A DNA stretch of 64,000 nt from Argopecten irradians (taxonomy: Eukaryota > Mollusca > Bivalvia > Pectinida > Pectinidae): assembly GCF_041381155.1 (NCBI RefSeq), contig NC_091142.1, positions 40,907,604 to 40,971,603 of the forward strand, written 5' to 3'. Of this stretch, positions 25,423-37,474 are shown in pieces (positions within the stretch are counted from its first letter, which is position 1; every line of letters starts with the position of its first letter). A model generated the notes under the pieces. It saw only the letters and a program-made list of their open reading frames with translations. It had not been told where the DNA came from and did no database searches. Made by a program: the position numbers and the translations under genes.

Positions 25423-28213
25423 TCATCGTCTATCATCAAACGGGGTCGCCCCTCGAGGTCCCTTCCCAGCAGACGGTTCTGTACTGGATTGAACTCCACC
25501 ACTTCCGGTTGGCCCCTGGCCTCCGAAGCCGTGTCTTAAAAGGATTGGAAATCTTTGCATAGTGAGTGGCATCCAGTGCTGATTCTGTGATGGCGGTATT
25601 GGATGCCAATTCCCACGACCAAAATTAATCGGAAATCGCTGCATTCTGAATGGTGCCAAATGCATCATTCGGCTCCATGTTGGAGTAAAGGATTGCCAGG
25701 GTAAAATCATGTCAGGAAAGCTATGACCCGCATTCCCCGGAAACATGCTCGGAAATCTAGCCGGCATGGATGTTGGATGGACATTTCTCCAGGTGAAAGG
25801 TGCTCTTGCGCCAACCATATGCATCATGCGTCTTTGGAAGGGGACTCGATTCATCCGAGGGATCCACTGAGGGCGATTCCGCATGAGGTGCATTTGAGTG
25901 TTTACATTCAGTGATGTCGGTTGCCAGGATCTCGCTGTAATATTAAAAAATACATTGCATTTAGCTATGAAATCTTGATCTATACATGTATGTATGTACA
26001 GCAATAAAAAATATCTAATATTGATAAAAAAATCCGCCTTGGACATTATGCTTACACAATACAAACATTTATATGTTTTCATATAATAAATACATTGTAC
26101 GTCTATGCATTGTTGTGTGCATGCTTGTTTCAAAACAATCACACTCGAAATTAAATGCGTTCCGAATATTAAACCTATTTTAGTAGCATTGGATATTTTT
26201 GAATGGTCACATCGTTACTATTGCTTTATTTGGAGAAAGATTTTTTCGCGACTTTATCTTTATTATCGCATCACTTTAAACGTATTCAGAAATGGACATT
26301 CTTGGTTGTTTGATAAAGTTCACAACAAAAATACCTACCATGACCAATATCCATTCTTTGCACCATGTGCCTCCTGTGATTGGTATTCGGCACCCAATGT
26401 CTAATGCTGCGTGTTATCCGAGAAGGCGAGCCGTCTATATTCCACGAAATGAAAAAAAAAGATAGCAAGGATAATTACAACAGAAAAGGGGACAAAAAAT
26501 GGTACCAATAATTATAATAATCAAACTTACGATGGAAAATGAAGGCCTAATGCCACAAAAAATCATAATTCTACAAATGACTTCAAAATGTTACCGTTGA
26601 AAAACAAGTAAAATATTCCTAATTAATTGATTTCGAAAAAAAAGTGTTCTACTTTCCAATAGTGGTCAATTGTACTTCTGAAATAATCAAATAACAAAGT
26701 GGACAACATTTCATTTATATTCTGTATACCTATTTATTCTAGCGATAGTTAAGTATTGATCGTCTTTCAGTTGGCATTCATAGCCAATATGAATGAAACT
26801 TGACAGAGGCAAATTCAATGAAGCGAGCTAGCGCTTCATATTGAATTTGCCTCTGTTCAGTTGGCTTATATTTACATTTGGTTACAATTTTACGATGAAG
26901 TCCTAAGGGATTTTGCATCTATAATGAATTTATCATTCGTTATCGTCATGAATAGAACAGCAATTTGAACAATCGTTTTCCGTGATCACTGGAACGACAA
27001 TTGTAAAGTTACAATGATAATGATGTCATAATAAACGCTAGAAGAGAGCAACCAACTAAATGATTTTACATAGACCACAGTGTTAAACTTTGTTAAAGTT
27101 TTGTACTGTATTATTAAAACAAAGAAATATTAGTTAGGTATTGTGTTCTATAATTAAAGTCTAGGTTCTCATATAACACTAGATAGAAAAAAAAGTTTGG
27201 GTCCTTCTGCTCAAACTCCAACCAGGGTAGCTTTATTGAAATCAGGCGCATTTTGCACTAAGATATCCGGAAATTCTAATGTTTTTACCTATTCATTATC
27301 AAAATTGATATTTTGAACCTAAATCTCAATATGAATTTCCAAATTGATATTATGGTTATCTAGGAATAATTGACTGTCAGAAAACATTTTTACTTTTGAA
27401 ATTCATAATTAGCCAGCCAATCAGCGGCCGGGTTAAAATTCTATCCTGGGCTCAATCTTGTATACACAGGGGCCATTTCGAAGGTCTTTTTTTATTTAGT
27501 TGGTTGATCCCTTAGAAGGTCATAGACTATATGAATGCAAATTGCGTTTGGTAAGGTTACATAGTGGAACTGCAGTGAAAATGTAAATATTTTTATCTAA
27601 GCGCTTTTCGCATTAAAGACATTATTTTTTAAGTAAATTATCATGTCAAAATAAAATTGCTGAGTGAATGTCGACCCGAATTAAGGTCCTATTCTTGCTG
27701 TAAATTTTGCTGAATATCTTTTCATTGCTTTGAAGAATAAGGTGTTATTATCTTTAATGAGCTTATTCATGTTAAGTATACATTTTGAAAAGGAATATTT
27801 CAGGTATTGAACCACTGAACAGTGTTAATTTATATCTCCGATAATAAATATAATTCACAGTTTTCCGCATTTGCGCTAAAGTTTGACCGAGCTAAGATTA
27901 GTACATTTACAGTATACTGTACAGTAAACCAACTCTGTTTCGCGGCTGTAATTTTACGATATCCATTTCAAAACAATTTCGAGAAGATTAACATTAATTC
28001 ATATCAGCATAATGATTTAAATTTTAGCTCCAAGAGATAAATTTTCGCGAATTTACATGGACCGCGAAAGTAAATCACCCCCGAAAGATAGTTGGTTTGC
28101 AGTACTTTCTACTCACCATTGTCGCTATAGGCCAGTACAGTGGTAAAACCAATGACAATAAACAATGCGCCAAACATGACCTTATTCTTTATCTTCATCT
28201 CATATATAGCCAT
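25423..28213 (-). CDS. Secreted basic Met/Trp/Arg/Pro-rich protein, candidate matrix protein
   Basis: Three coding exons: 28213-28117, 26434-26339 and 25934-25423, about 234 residues. All junctions are canonical: donors AATG/GTGAGT and CATG/GTAGGT, acceptors GGAATATAG and AATATTACAG. Both introns are phase 1. The N-terminus reads MAIYEM-KIKNKVMFGALFIV and continues IGFTTVLA, a signal peptide probably cut before YSDN. A second in-frame ATG five codons in is an alternative start. The mature chain is very basic, has no Cys, about 16 Met and 8 Trp, many Arg/Pro/His, and a repeated MQRFPI motif. It ends with a Gly-rich stretch (GFGGQGPTGSGG) and TPFDDRR. By composition it recalls methionine-rich nacre proteins such as MRNP34 of pearl oysters, but I cannot show homology. 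Confidence 0.75.
26804..26855. repeat. Near-perfect palindrome in an intron
   Basis: CAGAGGCAAATTCAAT-GAAGCG and its inverse flank AGCTAG, with a two-base bulge. A 10-bp direct repeat, TTCAGTTGGC, lies on both sides (near 26766 and 26856), as if the palindrome had been inserted and duplicated its target. Confidence 0.7.
26861..27040. repeat. Dispersed repeat, copy 1 (second copy near 41.35-41.52 kb)
   Basis: It shares with the second copy, in the same order, TTTACAT, ATTTT.CATCTATAAT, CATT.GTTATCGTCA, GGAAC..CAATTGT and ACAATGATAATGA. The copies are diverged and aligned only by eye. It lies in the first coding intron of the Met/Trp/Arg-rich gene. Confidence 0.5.
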
Positions 28214-28483
28214 CGCACCTGAAAAGTTATTGCATGAATACAAATGATTTATAAAAATCTTTTTTTTCCCTGTTTTTCATTTTTTTATTTTATTTTTGGC
28301 GAGCAAAAATGCTTTTACAATTTTCTGCATTTAACACTGAAGCATAAACCGAAAAAATATATTGTAAAGAATATTATAATAAAAGTATATTACTATAAAT
28401 ATAATTTGTATATTTTACTGTAGTTATGAATAAGTTACTTTGAGATAAATATATTTTGCATTTTAACAGGTACATTCACTTAC

Positions 28484-28530
28484 CTCCTTAATCAACAGGA
28501 CGTGTTGGGGAGTATGTCCCCCCTTTTATG
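28484..28530 (-). promoter_or_regulatory. Promoter and untranslated exon 1 of the Met/Trp/Arg-rich gene
   Basis: CATAAAAGGG at 28530-28521 is a TATA-like box. About 40 bases downstream, AAGGAG/GTAAGTG is a strong donor (exon end 28484). The signal exon begins at 28218 after CTTTTCAG. The implied first exon is very short, so another start upstream is possible. Confidence 0.45.
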
Positions 28531-28539
28531 AGTTGACCC

Positions 28540-31500
28540 GTGAACCACTTAACGAACCTGCCCATTTCACCTTGTCATTTCAAATTGACCAATGCAGGTT
28601 CGGCATGTTTCGTGTACGCAAAGGAAAAACATAAAAACAAAACCAGATTTTTATTACCATACATTTGTCTTATCCCAATAACTTGAACGGCGAACGGCGA
28701 ACCATTCACAGGTACGTATATTTGTGAAGTTTGTTTATTCAATAATTGGTAAAATGATAGTTAAAGGTGCGGTCATAGCGAATAATGCTTACAAAACCAT
28801 TATTTAACTTATTTGTTTTATACATAAACAAATTCATTTTTATTTTATCAGATATTCTTACACCTGATCGACGGCCTTATTATGGGCAATCTTTTCCAGG
28901 TACGTGTATTTGTGAATGATAAAAAAACTAACGGTAAGATTATACTGACACACACGGAAATAGAAAAAAAAACACAATTTTTTAGGGAAGGATGAATTCT
29001 CATTGTTTTGTTGTTACGTGTTTTAAAATGATATAGTTGAAAGCTTGCATGCCATAATATTATAAAGTGAATATCACATCGCACAAAGGTAGACAACCGC
29101 AGATATATCGTAAACTTTTAAGGCGACACTTTCATTTGACAGGATCTTTAGTTTAAAGATGCTCCACCGCTGACAAACGGTATTTTTTCTCTATCGAAAA
29201 CTGGAGCAGACGAATTGCTCTTCAGTTACAAAAGTTATAAGTAACTTATTTACACCTTTGTCACCATTAAAAAATTGAGCTTGTAATTTTACTTCAAGAG
29301 GAAAATATCAAAAATAGATAATTGTATCCCGAAACATATCTGTGGCACTTTGTCCTGTATGGAATGAAGCACTGATTGCGCATGCGCCAAAAGCAAATTA
29401 AATTATTTTATATTATTTTTGTGTTAATCATACATATATATACACGATTAAACAATTATTGGTCAAATGACGAGTATCGATTATGCTCTGTCGGCGGTGG
29501 AGCATCTTTAATTTCTACCAATATACAAAGTAGCATTTCAATTAAAATACGACGCATACATATTTTAGCACTTAATTGCATTATCAAGGATTCATGAATC
29601 ATCATTTTTGCTTCAAGAACTTTTTTCACTATATGTTTCATTGAATTTGTTCATTTTTTGTTACGAAAATGAATATCTTTCAAATAAATATGTTTTTTTT
29701 TTAATTCATTTGTAAATTCGTCGATATCTGCATGCCTCTAAATCTATCGATCACAGAAGGTAAAACAATTCTAAGTGATGCATTATCAAATAAGATTTGG
29801 CATTTCATATTCTTTACATTGTATTTTAAGTTTTCTTTTCAAATACACTCATTTACCTCTATTAGATACATTGCTTCTCAAAGAATTACTCATTTTAACC
29901 ATAATTATAACTTTAATTGGGAAAAACTGTATTGTTGTCAATCATATTTCATAAAAATGATATTACCGATTTGTTTGTTTTTCGAATTGAATGCGATTTA
30001 GATAAATACGAATTCCAAATACTTTGTTTACATATACAGACTTCACTTCCTCTTAGAAGAGAACTTTGAGTCAGAGGTGAACATTTCGATAATGATATTA
30101 CTGAAAGTGGTATCGAATATGATTACTTAGAATTCCATCAATGTATAACATCCTCAATATCATTTGCTATCAAAATGCAAGAAGAAAATATTAATATTGA
30201 TGATTTAAAAAGAAATAAATTGTGTCAGGATGAATACAGGTATTTACGATTTTTCTGATTTCATTTAAAATACGCACCTTTAGTGTTACTGATCATTGAC
30301 AGATGAGAGCCTGTATTTGTCATAATTAGGCAGCTGCTTATCGTCTTTTGCTGTAGGGCGTGAGCCGATAAACTAATATTCATCGACTCAAAAGCCTTTA
30401 TAAAAACACGGTAGAATGACAGAAGGAATCGGACTTAGCTTATACATATATCATTATAGTAAATACAAAGTTATTGTAAACAATTTTTCTTTCGCGGCTT
30501 CTTAATTTCTCGATTTCTATTTCAAAACAAGTTCGCTATGATTAACATCCGCGGATATAAATATTGACAATTCAAGCGAAAAATGTTTGGTTGAAAGTAT
30601 TTTGGCAACATCCAATGACACATTATTATGTTTATTTTCATTTTTGTTGTTGTTTAGTTTATAGAAAGCAATGATTTCAAGTTTGATTATATTTTCAGTG
30701 CTTTCATGTGTAAATGGTGTGGTGTGTTTTCGTAAAAGAAAAACGTTCAGTACTAGTTACCTAACGAGCTCATTTATGTTATGCACTAAAGTCTTTGCCT
30801 TTTTGTTTCAGTGCCAGCTTCACAAAGACAACGTTTTTTGCCCATTAAAGCAGTGGATGTTTGAATATACACGAACAGTTAATTGGCATATTAGCGTAAC
30901 ACTTACCTCCATTAATTTTGATTTGTCATGGTATGGTGTCTAATTATGTTAATAAGATTTACAACAACTAACAATTCGTATATGTAAGATTAAGGTAAGA
31001 ATACAATCCCACTTTGAGGATAAAACTATCAACAGACAATAAAATTCATGCGATACAGGAAAATACATGACTTGCCTTTATCAAACTGACTATTCAAAAT
31101 TCATATTGAACGTATGATTTCCCTCGTAATCGCAATCAACATGTTAAATAGTGTCTATTTTATTCTTGTATTTACAACGATGAGACACCCTTTTGTAATA
31201 GATGTCATGAATTTGCTATCAAGTCTTAGATTTCAAAGTAAATGTGTCTGGCATTCTATGCCTATAATTCTGACTTATAGGTATCTTTGGGGCACTTACC
31301 TGGTACAACTATGGTATCGACGTAAGTTCGTTGTTTTCTATTGTTCCTCCGCCATCCATTAAAACTGACGATTTATGCTATGAATAGGACGTAAAATGAT
31401 AGTAGAATCGCTAATACTGTATTAGCCAGTGGGCGTCCTAATCTGACAGTGACTGTTGCTAGCATTGTTAACATTTCTTACTATATCAGCGATATCCTAG

Positions 31501-31650
31501 TGAATATTAAAGGACTAGATCATAAATATATTTTCATGTAATGGAGATATAACACCAAAATCTGAGTATACTTGAAATAAACCGCGAAATAAATTTACTT
31601 ATGTTACATCGATTGATAATAAAGTTACAAAACTTATGCAAATCACTTTA
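28540..31650. other. AT-rich intergenic DNA
   Basis: No gene is supported. Two minus-strand donor-like sites (GGAG/GTAAGTG at about 30911 and CCAG/GTAAGTG at about 31301) resemble the donor of the downstream gene's first exon and could be alternative first exons, but lack other evidence. The plus-strand frame at 30671-30943 begins with a hydrophobic stretch but has no splice or promoter support. Confidence 0.45.
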
Positions 31651-31654
31651 AATG

Positions 31655-31835
31655 GTCCGGATGTAAGCGCGCGAGGGGCCTAAGAGTACGAAGAAAACGG
31701 AGTGCCCGAAGAAAACAAACATGATCGGTCAGGTAATCCATAACCTTTTCTAGTCTGTATGGGGATCAAACTCAAGTCGGATAGGTGAAAGGCGAGCAAT
31801 TACCATTACAACACCAGATCACCCGAGCTTTATCA
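31655..31835 (-). mobile_element. SINE-like tRNA-derived repeat
   Basis: On the minus strand, CTGGTGTTGTAATGGT and, further on, GAGTTTGATCCCC resemble A- and B-boxes. The plus strand carries GGAGTGCCCGAAGAAAAC and GGTCAGGTAA, sequence that resembles abundant bivalve repeats from memory. Boundaries are approximate. Confidence 0.4.
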
Positions 31836-32080
31836 TACCATGTTAAACCGCGAAATGAGAGTAAAATCAAAATTTTGTATACGAAACAACTAAAACTAAC
31901 CCTACAATGATAGATTATCACTTCACAATTCAAAATTGTAATCATTACTCCGTTGTTTTGACCAATAAAAAGGCACGTTATAAACGACAAGGCCTTATTT
32001 TGACATCATGTGCTGATACGAGTAAAGTTTTAAAGCCATCGGATATACTTGTTGCAAGCGAGATTGAACTGTTATGTCGA

Positions 32081-34896
32081 CAGATTAGTAATCCGGGATA
32101 ACAGATTAGTAATTCGGGATAACAGATTTGTAGTCCGGGATAACAGATAAGTAATCCAGGATAACAGATTAGTAGTCCGGGATAACAGATTAGTAGTCTG
32201 GGATAACAGATAAGTAATCCGGGATAACAGATTAGTAATCCAGGATAACAGATTAGTAGTCCGGGATAACAGATTAGTAATCCAGGATAACAGATTAGTA
32301 ATCCAGGATAACAGATTAGTAATCCGGGATAACAGATTAGTAATCCGGGATAACAGATTAGTAATCAAGGATAACAGATTAGTAATCCGGGATAACAGAT
32401 TAGTAATCCGGGATAACAGATTAGTAATCCAGGATAACAGATTAGTAATCCAGGATAACAGATTAGTAATCCGGGATAACAGATTAGTAATCCGGGATAA
32501 CAAGTTAGTAATCCGGGATACAAATTATAACAGATTAGTAATCCGGGATAACAGATTAGTAATCCGGGATAACAGATTAGTAATCCAGGATAACAGATTA
32601 GTAATCCAGGATAACAGATTAGTAATCCAGGATAACAGATTAGTAATCCGGGATAACAGATAAGTAATCCAGGATAACAGATTAGTAATCCAGGATAACA
32701 GATTAGATCCGGGATAGTAATCCAGGATAACAGATTAGTAGTCCAGGATAACAGATTAGTAATCCGGGATAACAGATTAGTAATCCGGGATAACAGATTA
32801 GTAATCCGGGATAACAGATTAGTAATCAAGGATAACAGATTAGTAATCCGGGATAACAAGTTAGTAATCCGGGATAACAGATTAGTAATCCGGGATAACA
32901 GATTAGTAATCCGGGATAACAGATTAGTAATCCGGGATAACAGATTAGTAATCAAGGATAACAGATTAGTAATCCGGGATAACAAGTTAGTAATCCGGGA
33001 TAACAGATTAGTAATCCGGGATAACAGATTAGTAATCCAGGATAACAGATTAGTAATCCGGGATAACAGATTAGTAATCCGGGATAACAGATTAGTAATC
33101 CGGGATAACAGATTAGTAATCCGGGATAACAAATAAGTAATCCGGGATAACAGATTAGTAATCCGGATAACAGATTAGTAATCCGGGATAACAGATTAGT
33201 AATCCGGATAACAGATTAGTAATCCGGGATAACAGATTAGTAATCCGGGATAACAAGTTAGTAATCCGGGATAAGAGATTAGTAATCCAGGATAACAGAT
33301 TAGTAATCCGGGATAAGAGATTAGTAATCCAGGATAACAGATTAGTAATCCGGGATAACAGATTAGTAATCCGGGATAACAGATTAGTAATCCGGGATAA
33401 CAAGTTAGTAATCCGGGAAAACAGATTAGTAATCCGGGATAACAGATTAGTAATCCGGGATAAGAGATTTGTAATCCAGGATAACAGATTAGTAATCCGG
33501 GATAACAGATTAGTAATCCGGGATAACAGATTAGTAATCCAGGATAACATATTAGTAATCCGGGATAACAGATTAGTAATCCGGGATAACAGATTAGTAA
33601 TCCGGATAACAGATTAGTAATCCAGGATAACAGATTAGTAATCCGGAGATAACAGATTAGTAATCCGGGATAACAGATTAGTAATCCGGGATAACAGATT
33701 AGTAATCCAGGATAACAGATTAGTAATCCGGATAACAGATTAGTAATCCGGGATAACAGATTAGTAATCCGGATAACAGATTAGTAATCCGGGATAACAG
33801 ATTAGTAATCCGGGATAACAGATTAGTAATCCGGGATAACAGATTAGTAATCCGGGATAACAAGTTAGTAATCCGGGATAACAGATTAGTAATCCGGGAT
33901 AACAGATTAGTAATCCGGATAACAGATTAGTAATCCAGGATAACAGATTAGTAATCCGGATAACAGATTAGTAATCCGGGATAACAGATTAGTAATCCGG
34001 GATAACAGATTAGTAATCCAGGATAACAGATTAGTAATCCGGGATAACAGATTAGTAATCAAGGATAACAGATTAGTAATCCGGGATAACAGATTAGTAA
34101 TCCGGGATAACAGATTAGTAATCCGGGATAACAGATTAGTAATCCGGGATAACAGATTAGTAATCCGGATAACAGATTAGTAATCCAGGATAACAGATTA
34201 GTAATCCGGATAACAGATTAGTAATCCGGATAACAGATTAGTAATCCAGGATAACAGATTAGTAATCCGGGATAACAGATTAGTAATCGGGATAACAGAT
34301 TAGTAATCCGGGGGATAACAGATTAGTAATCCGGGATAACAGATTAGTAATCCGGGATAACAGATTAGTAATCCGGGATAACAGATTAGTAATCCGGGAT
34401 AACAGATTAGTAATCCAGGATAACAGATTAGTAATCCGGGATAACAGATTAGTAATCAAGGATAACAGATTAGTAATCCGGATAACAGATTAGTAATCCG
34501 GATAACATATTAGTAATCCAGGATAACAGATTAGTAATCAAGGATAACAGATTAGTAATCCGGATAACATATTAGTAATCCAGGATAACAGATTAGTAAT
34601 CCAGGATAACAGATAAGTAGTCCGGGATAACAGATTAGTAATCAAGGATAACAGATTAGTAATCCGGGATAACAGATTAGTAATCCAGGATAACAGATAA
34701 GTAATCCGGGATAACAAGTTAGTAATCCGGGATAAGAGATTAGTAATCCGGGATAACAGATTAGTAATCCGGGATGACAGATTAGTAATCCGGGATAACA
34801 GATTAGTAATCCGGGGTAACAGATTAGTAATCCGGGATAACAGATTAGTAATCCGGGATAACAGTTAGTAATCCAGGATAACATATTAGTAGTCCG
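32081..34896. repeat. 21-bp tandem satellite, about 130 copies
   Basis: The unit is CAGATTAGTAATCCGGGATAA with variants CCAGG, CAAGG and one-base deletions (CCGGATAA). It is head-to-tail throughout. The 21-bp period is a multiple of three, which produces long frames of ITNLLSR-type heptads on the minus strand; these are not proteins. Confidence 0.97.
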
Positions 34897-35225
34897 AGAC
34901 CACGAGTTGAGCACAGGAGAAAACCTTATATAAATACAACTTAAAGCTGAATTACAAGTAACGTAAACATGTAGGATTTCTCTTGTTACTAACACTACGC
35001 TATTTACATCTTTTAACACGTATTTGCATGTCTAAGTTGAAAGATCATCGACATCAAAATCTAGAATCGGATGATTACGTTATACTTATGACATTAGTTA
35101 AATATGAAATGAGCTTAAACTAATAATAACTTAATCAAGCGTGAACGATGTTAGGTTGATATCATGTTAGCCTATCATGTGGCCACTCAACTGTGACACT
35201 ATCCATCCGCTTACAGCACTGCTAG

Positions 35226-35399
35226 TCACTCTGGAAGCTTTCGAGTTTTCAGATTAACAACCCATCCATCACGAAATGTCAATTCCTTTGGTTCGTACAA
35301 GATGTCCAGAATATGTTGGAAACAGTTTTTTTCTGATGCTGATGTGACCTCTGGTACTCCTTTTGCTCGATTCCTGGATGTTCGACCAGTGACATCCTG
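35226..35399 (-). CDS. Coding-like last exon or gene remnant, unrecognised
   Basis: After an acceptor-like CCTCTCCATAG a 57-codon frame runs to a TGA at 35228-35226. Its composition is strongly protein-like: it contains NRAKGVPEVTSASEKNC, FQHILDILYEPKELTFRDGW and VVNLKTRKLPE. I cannot name a family. It lies 12 bases from, and antisense to, the TATA box of the plus-strand gene. It could be the final exon of an unseen minus-strand gene or a fragment of an old insertion. Confidence 0.3.
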   Translation of the reverse strand, partial: QDVTGRTSRNRAKGVPEVTSASEKNCFQHILDILYEPKELTFRDGWVVNLKTRKLPE

Positions 35400-35410
35400 C
35401 TATGGAGAGG

Positions 35411-35479
35411 TATAAATGGACCAAGGCGGAATCAGCTTAGTGCCGAGAGCCTAATCACTTCCAGCCAGTTGTTGTCAAG
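35411..35479 (+). promoter_or_regulatory. TATA promoter and untranslated exon 1 of the Met/Gly/Lys-rich gene
   Basis: TATAAAT at 35411-35417 is followed by an exon ending at a strong donor, GTCAAG/GTAAGTGG (exon end 35479). The next exon starts at 37448 after TTTGTATCTTCAG, 27 bases before the ATG. The transcription start near 35441 is inferred. Confidence 0.6.
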
Positions 35480-37447
35480 GTAAGTGGAAATCTTAATCTT
35501 TAATATGTAATTTCCCTGGTTTCATTCGCTCCATTTCAAAATTATATGTACATGTATATAGGTTGTCATGTGAGTGTTAAAGAATATATGGTCTTTGAAC
35601 GTGAAAATCTGTATAGGTATACACATTGTCAGAATTACACAATGGATTTGTTGCCTTGATATCATATGAAAAGCGTTATCTTGTGGTCTTGCAGGTAATT
35701 CTACAAAGACTCAGCTTCTCTCGTTTCTCTCACACACATTCCTTCTTTCCTCTGACCGCTAACTCCAAGCCACCCCCAGAAAATCTTATGTGACGTTGGC
35801 TTAATCTCTGATAAATACATTTATCCACCTTGTTAAATAGATCTAATATGAAACAAATTAAACAACGAAGGAAAGATTTTTTTCCTCATCAGGCAATCAT
35901 TACGTTTCACGGTCTTTTTTGTTATTTTCTACCTTTGAAAAACACATTTCATTTTGTATTTATTTCCTCATTTGCTACGTATGGCGTTTTACATTATTTT
36001 ATATTGATCTATATGTGAATATTGCATTTTAATTGAAATAGATTTCCAAACCTAGTTCTAGCTGCAGTATAATATCATAATCAATGCCATTTCGCAATAA
36101 TTCGTACTTTTTGCCATAATCTGTGATAGTTACCGATGACTTGAAACGAAAGAATTTACAGTCAGCATTCCTGTTACATTTAAATGTTTTGATAAAAAAT
36201 AGCCAAATGCATTGGTCTTTTGGAAAGTGATAATGCCTGCTAGACCATTTGTGAAATACTGCTTAAAAGTTCTGAAGTATCGAAGAAAAATAAGTGTAGA
36301 ATAGACTACTGGTATCTTAAATGTAATTAATTTATAATGAGAAATAAGTGTAAGGTATGTAATGCGTTATGACTAACTTGAGCGAAATAGAATGACTAAT
36401 TGCTAAAATATCGTCTCCAAAAGAGGTAATTTATCAGTATAGTCTGCATGTCTGTTATATATTGAAAAAATTGAAAGATGATATGAATCCATGTACATAA
36501 CACAGGATTTTAATTCTGTTGCAAATCAAAATTAATCAGTATACGTCATAAAAGCTCTCTTGTATCGCGATTACGCGATGCGAACAGACGTATTAAGTAC
36601 GAAAGTGATATAATTTTTATAATTTGTGATTGGTCCAGACACTTTGTCACCTGAAAGATCAATACCTTTATTGCAGACTGCAGATATGATATAACTGTGT
36701 AGCGAAAAATTCAAATGAAGCTTGAAGATATGAAGTCTGCTGATTAAAACAAAACATGTGTATTGCAGTGCCTACACGAATGCACTTTTGAGATGTTATG
36801 TGTACTTAACAGCTGTACAACAATGTCCTTATGACTATATTCCTGTTTATGAATAATTTTAATTTATATTGTCATTACGTTCCAAAGGAAAACCAAAATC
36901 ACACGCCATATTATGATTTTCTAATATTTGTTACTTAAATATACATTGGATCATTTTAATTACTTGTAACTAAAATAATCTTTTTCGTTTATTTTCATTA
37001 GAAGCTAACATTGAACCAAAAACCAACACAAGATAGATTTGAAAAAAAAACCTTTTACAAAGAAAGAAAAACAAATATATATCCCTTAGTGTAAAATATA
37101 TAAGTGTTGGTGGCAAGAAGAAATGGACATTGGTATAATTTGTAGCTGTTTTGAAATTGTTCTACATTTTGTGGATATATCGCGTCATTGTTATATGTTA
37201 GCACATTTAAAACAATTATTTAGATATGAAGTACAAACAGATATAATCTCAAGGCTGAAAAATCTTAAATGAATAAAATGTATGTTCCTTAAAAATAGGA
37301 ATGGAGGTACATCGCACTTACTGAGTCTATCAGTATGAATAAGTGATGGAAATGTTTCAATAACGTTGAAGTATCAGTTTTATTATTCTGTAGTCATTCC
37401 TCCATCTTGTATTTATCTGCTGCATGTTGAAATGTTTGTATCTTCAG
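35480..37447 (+). other. Intron 1 of the Met/Gly/Lys-rich gene
   Basis: About 2 kb of AT-rich sequence between the inferred untranslated exon and the signal-peptide exon. No other gene or repeat is supported in it. Confidence 0.5.
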
Positions 37448-37474
37448 AGTGTCGTCGTCCCCAGGAAAAAAAAG

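Noticed and set aside
29732-30943. AT-rich frames with Phe/Ile/His-rich products, one starting with a hydrophobic stretch
   Set aside because: Composition follows base composition; no consistent gene structure.
32072-35019. Minus-strand frames of ITNLLSR and LLICYPG heptads
   Set aside because: Translation of a 21-bp satellite; frames switch at each one-base indel.
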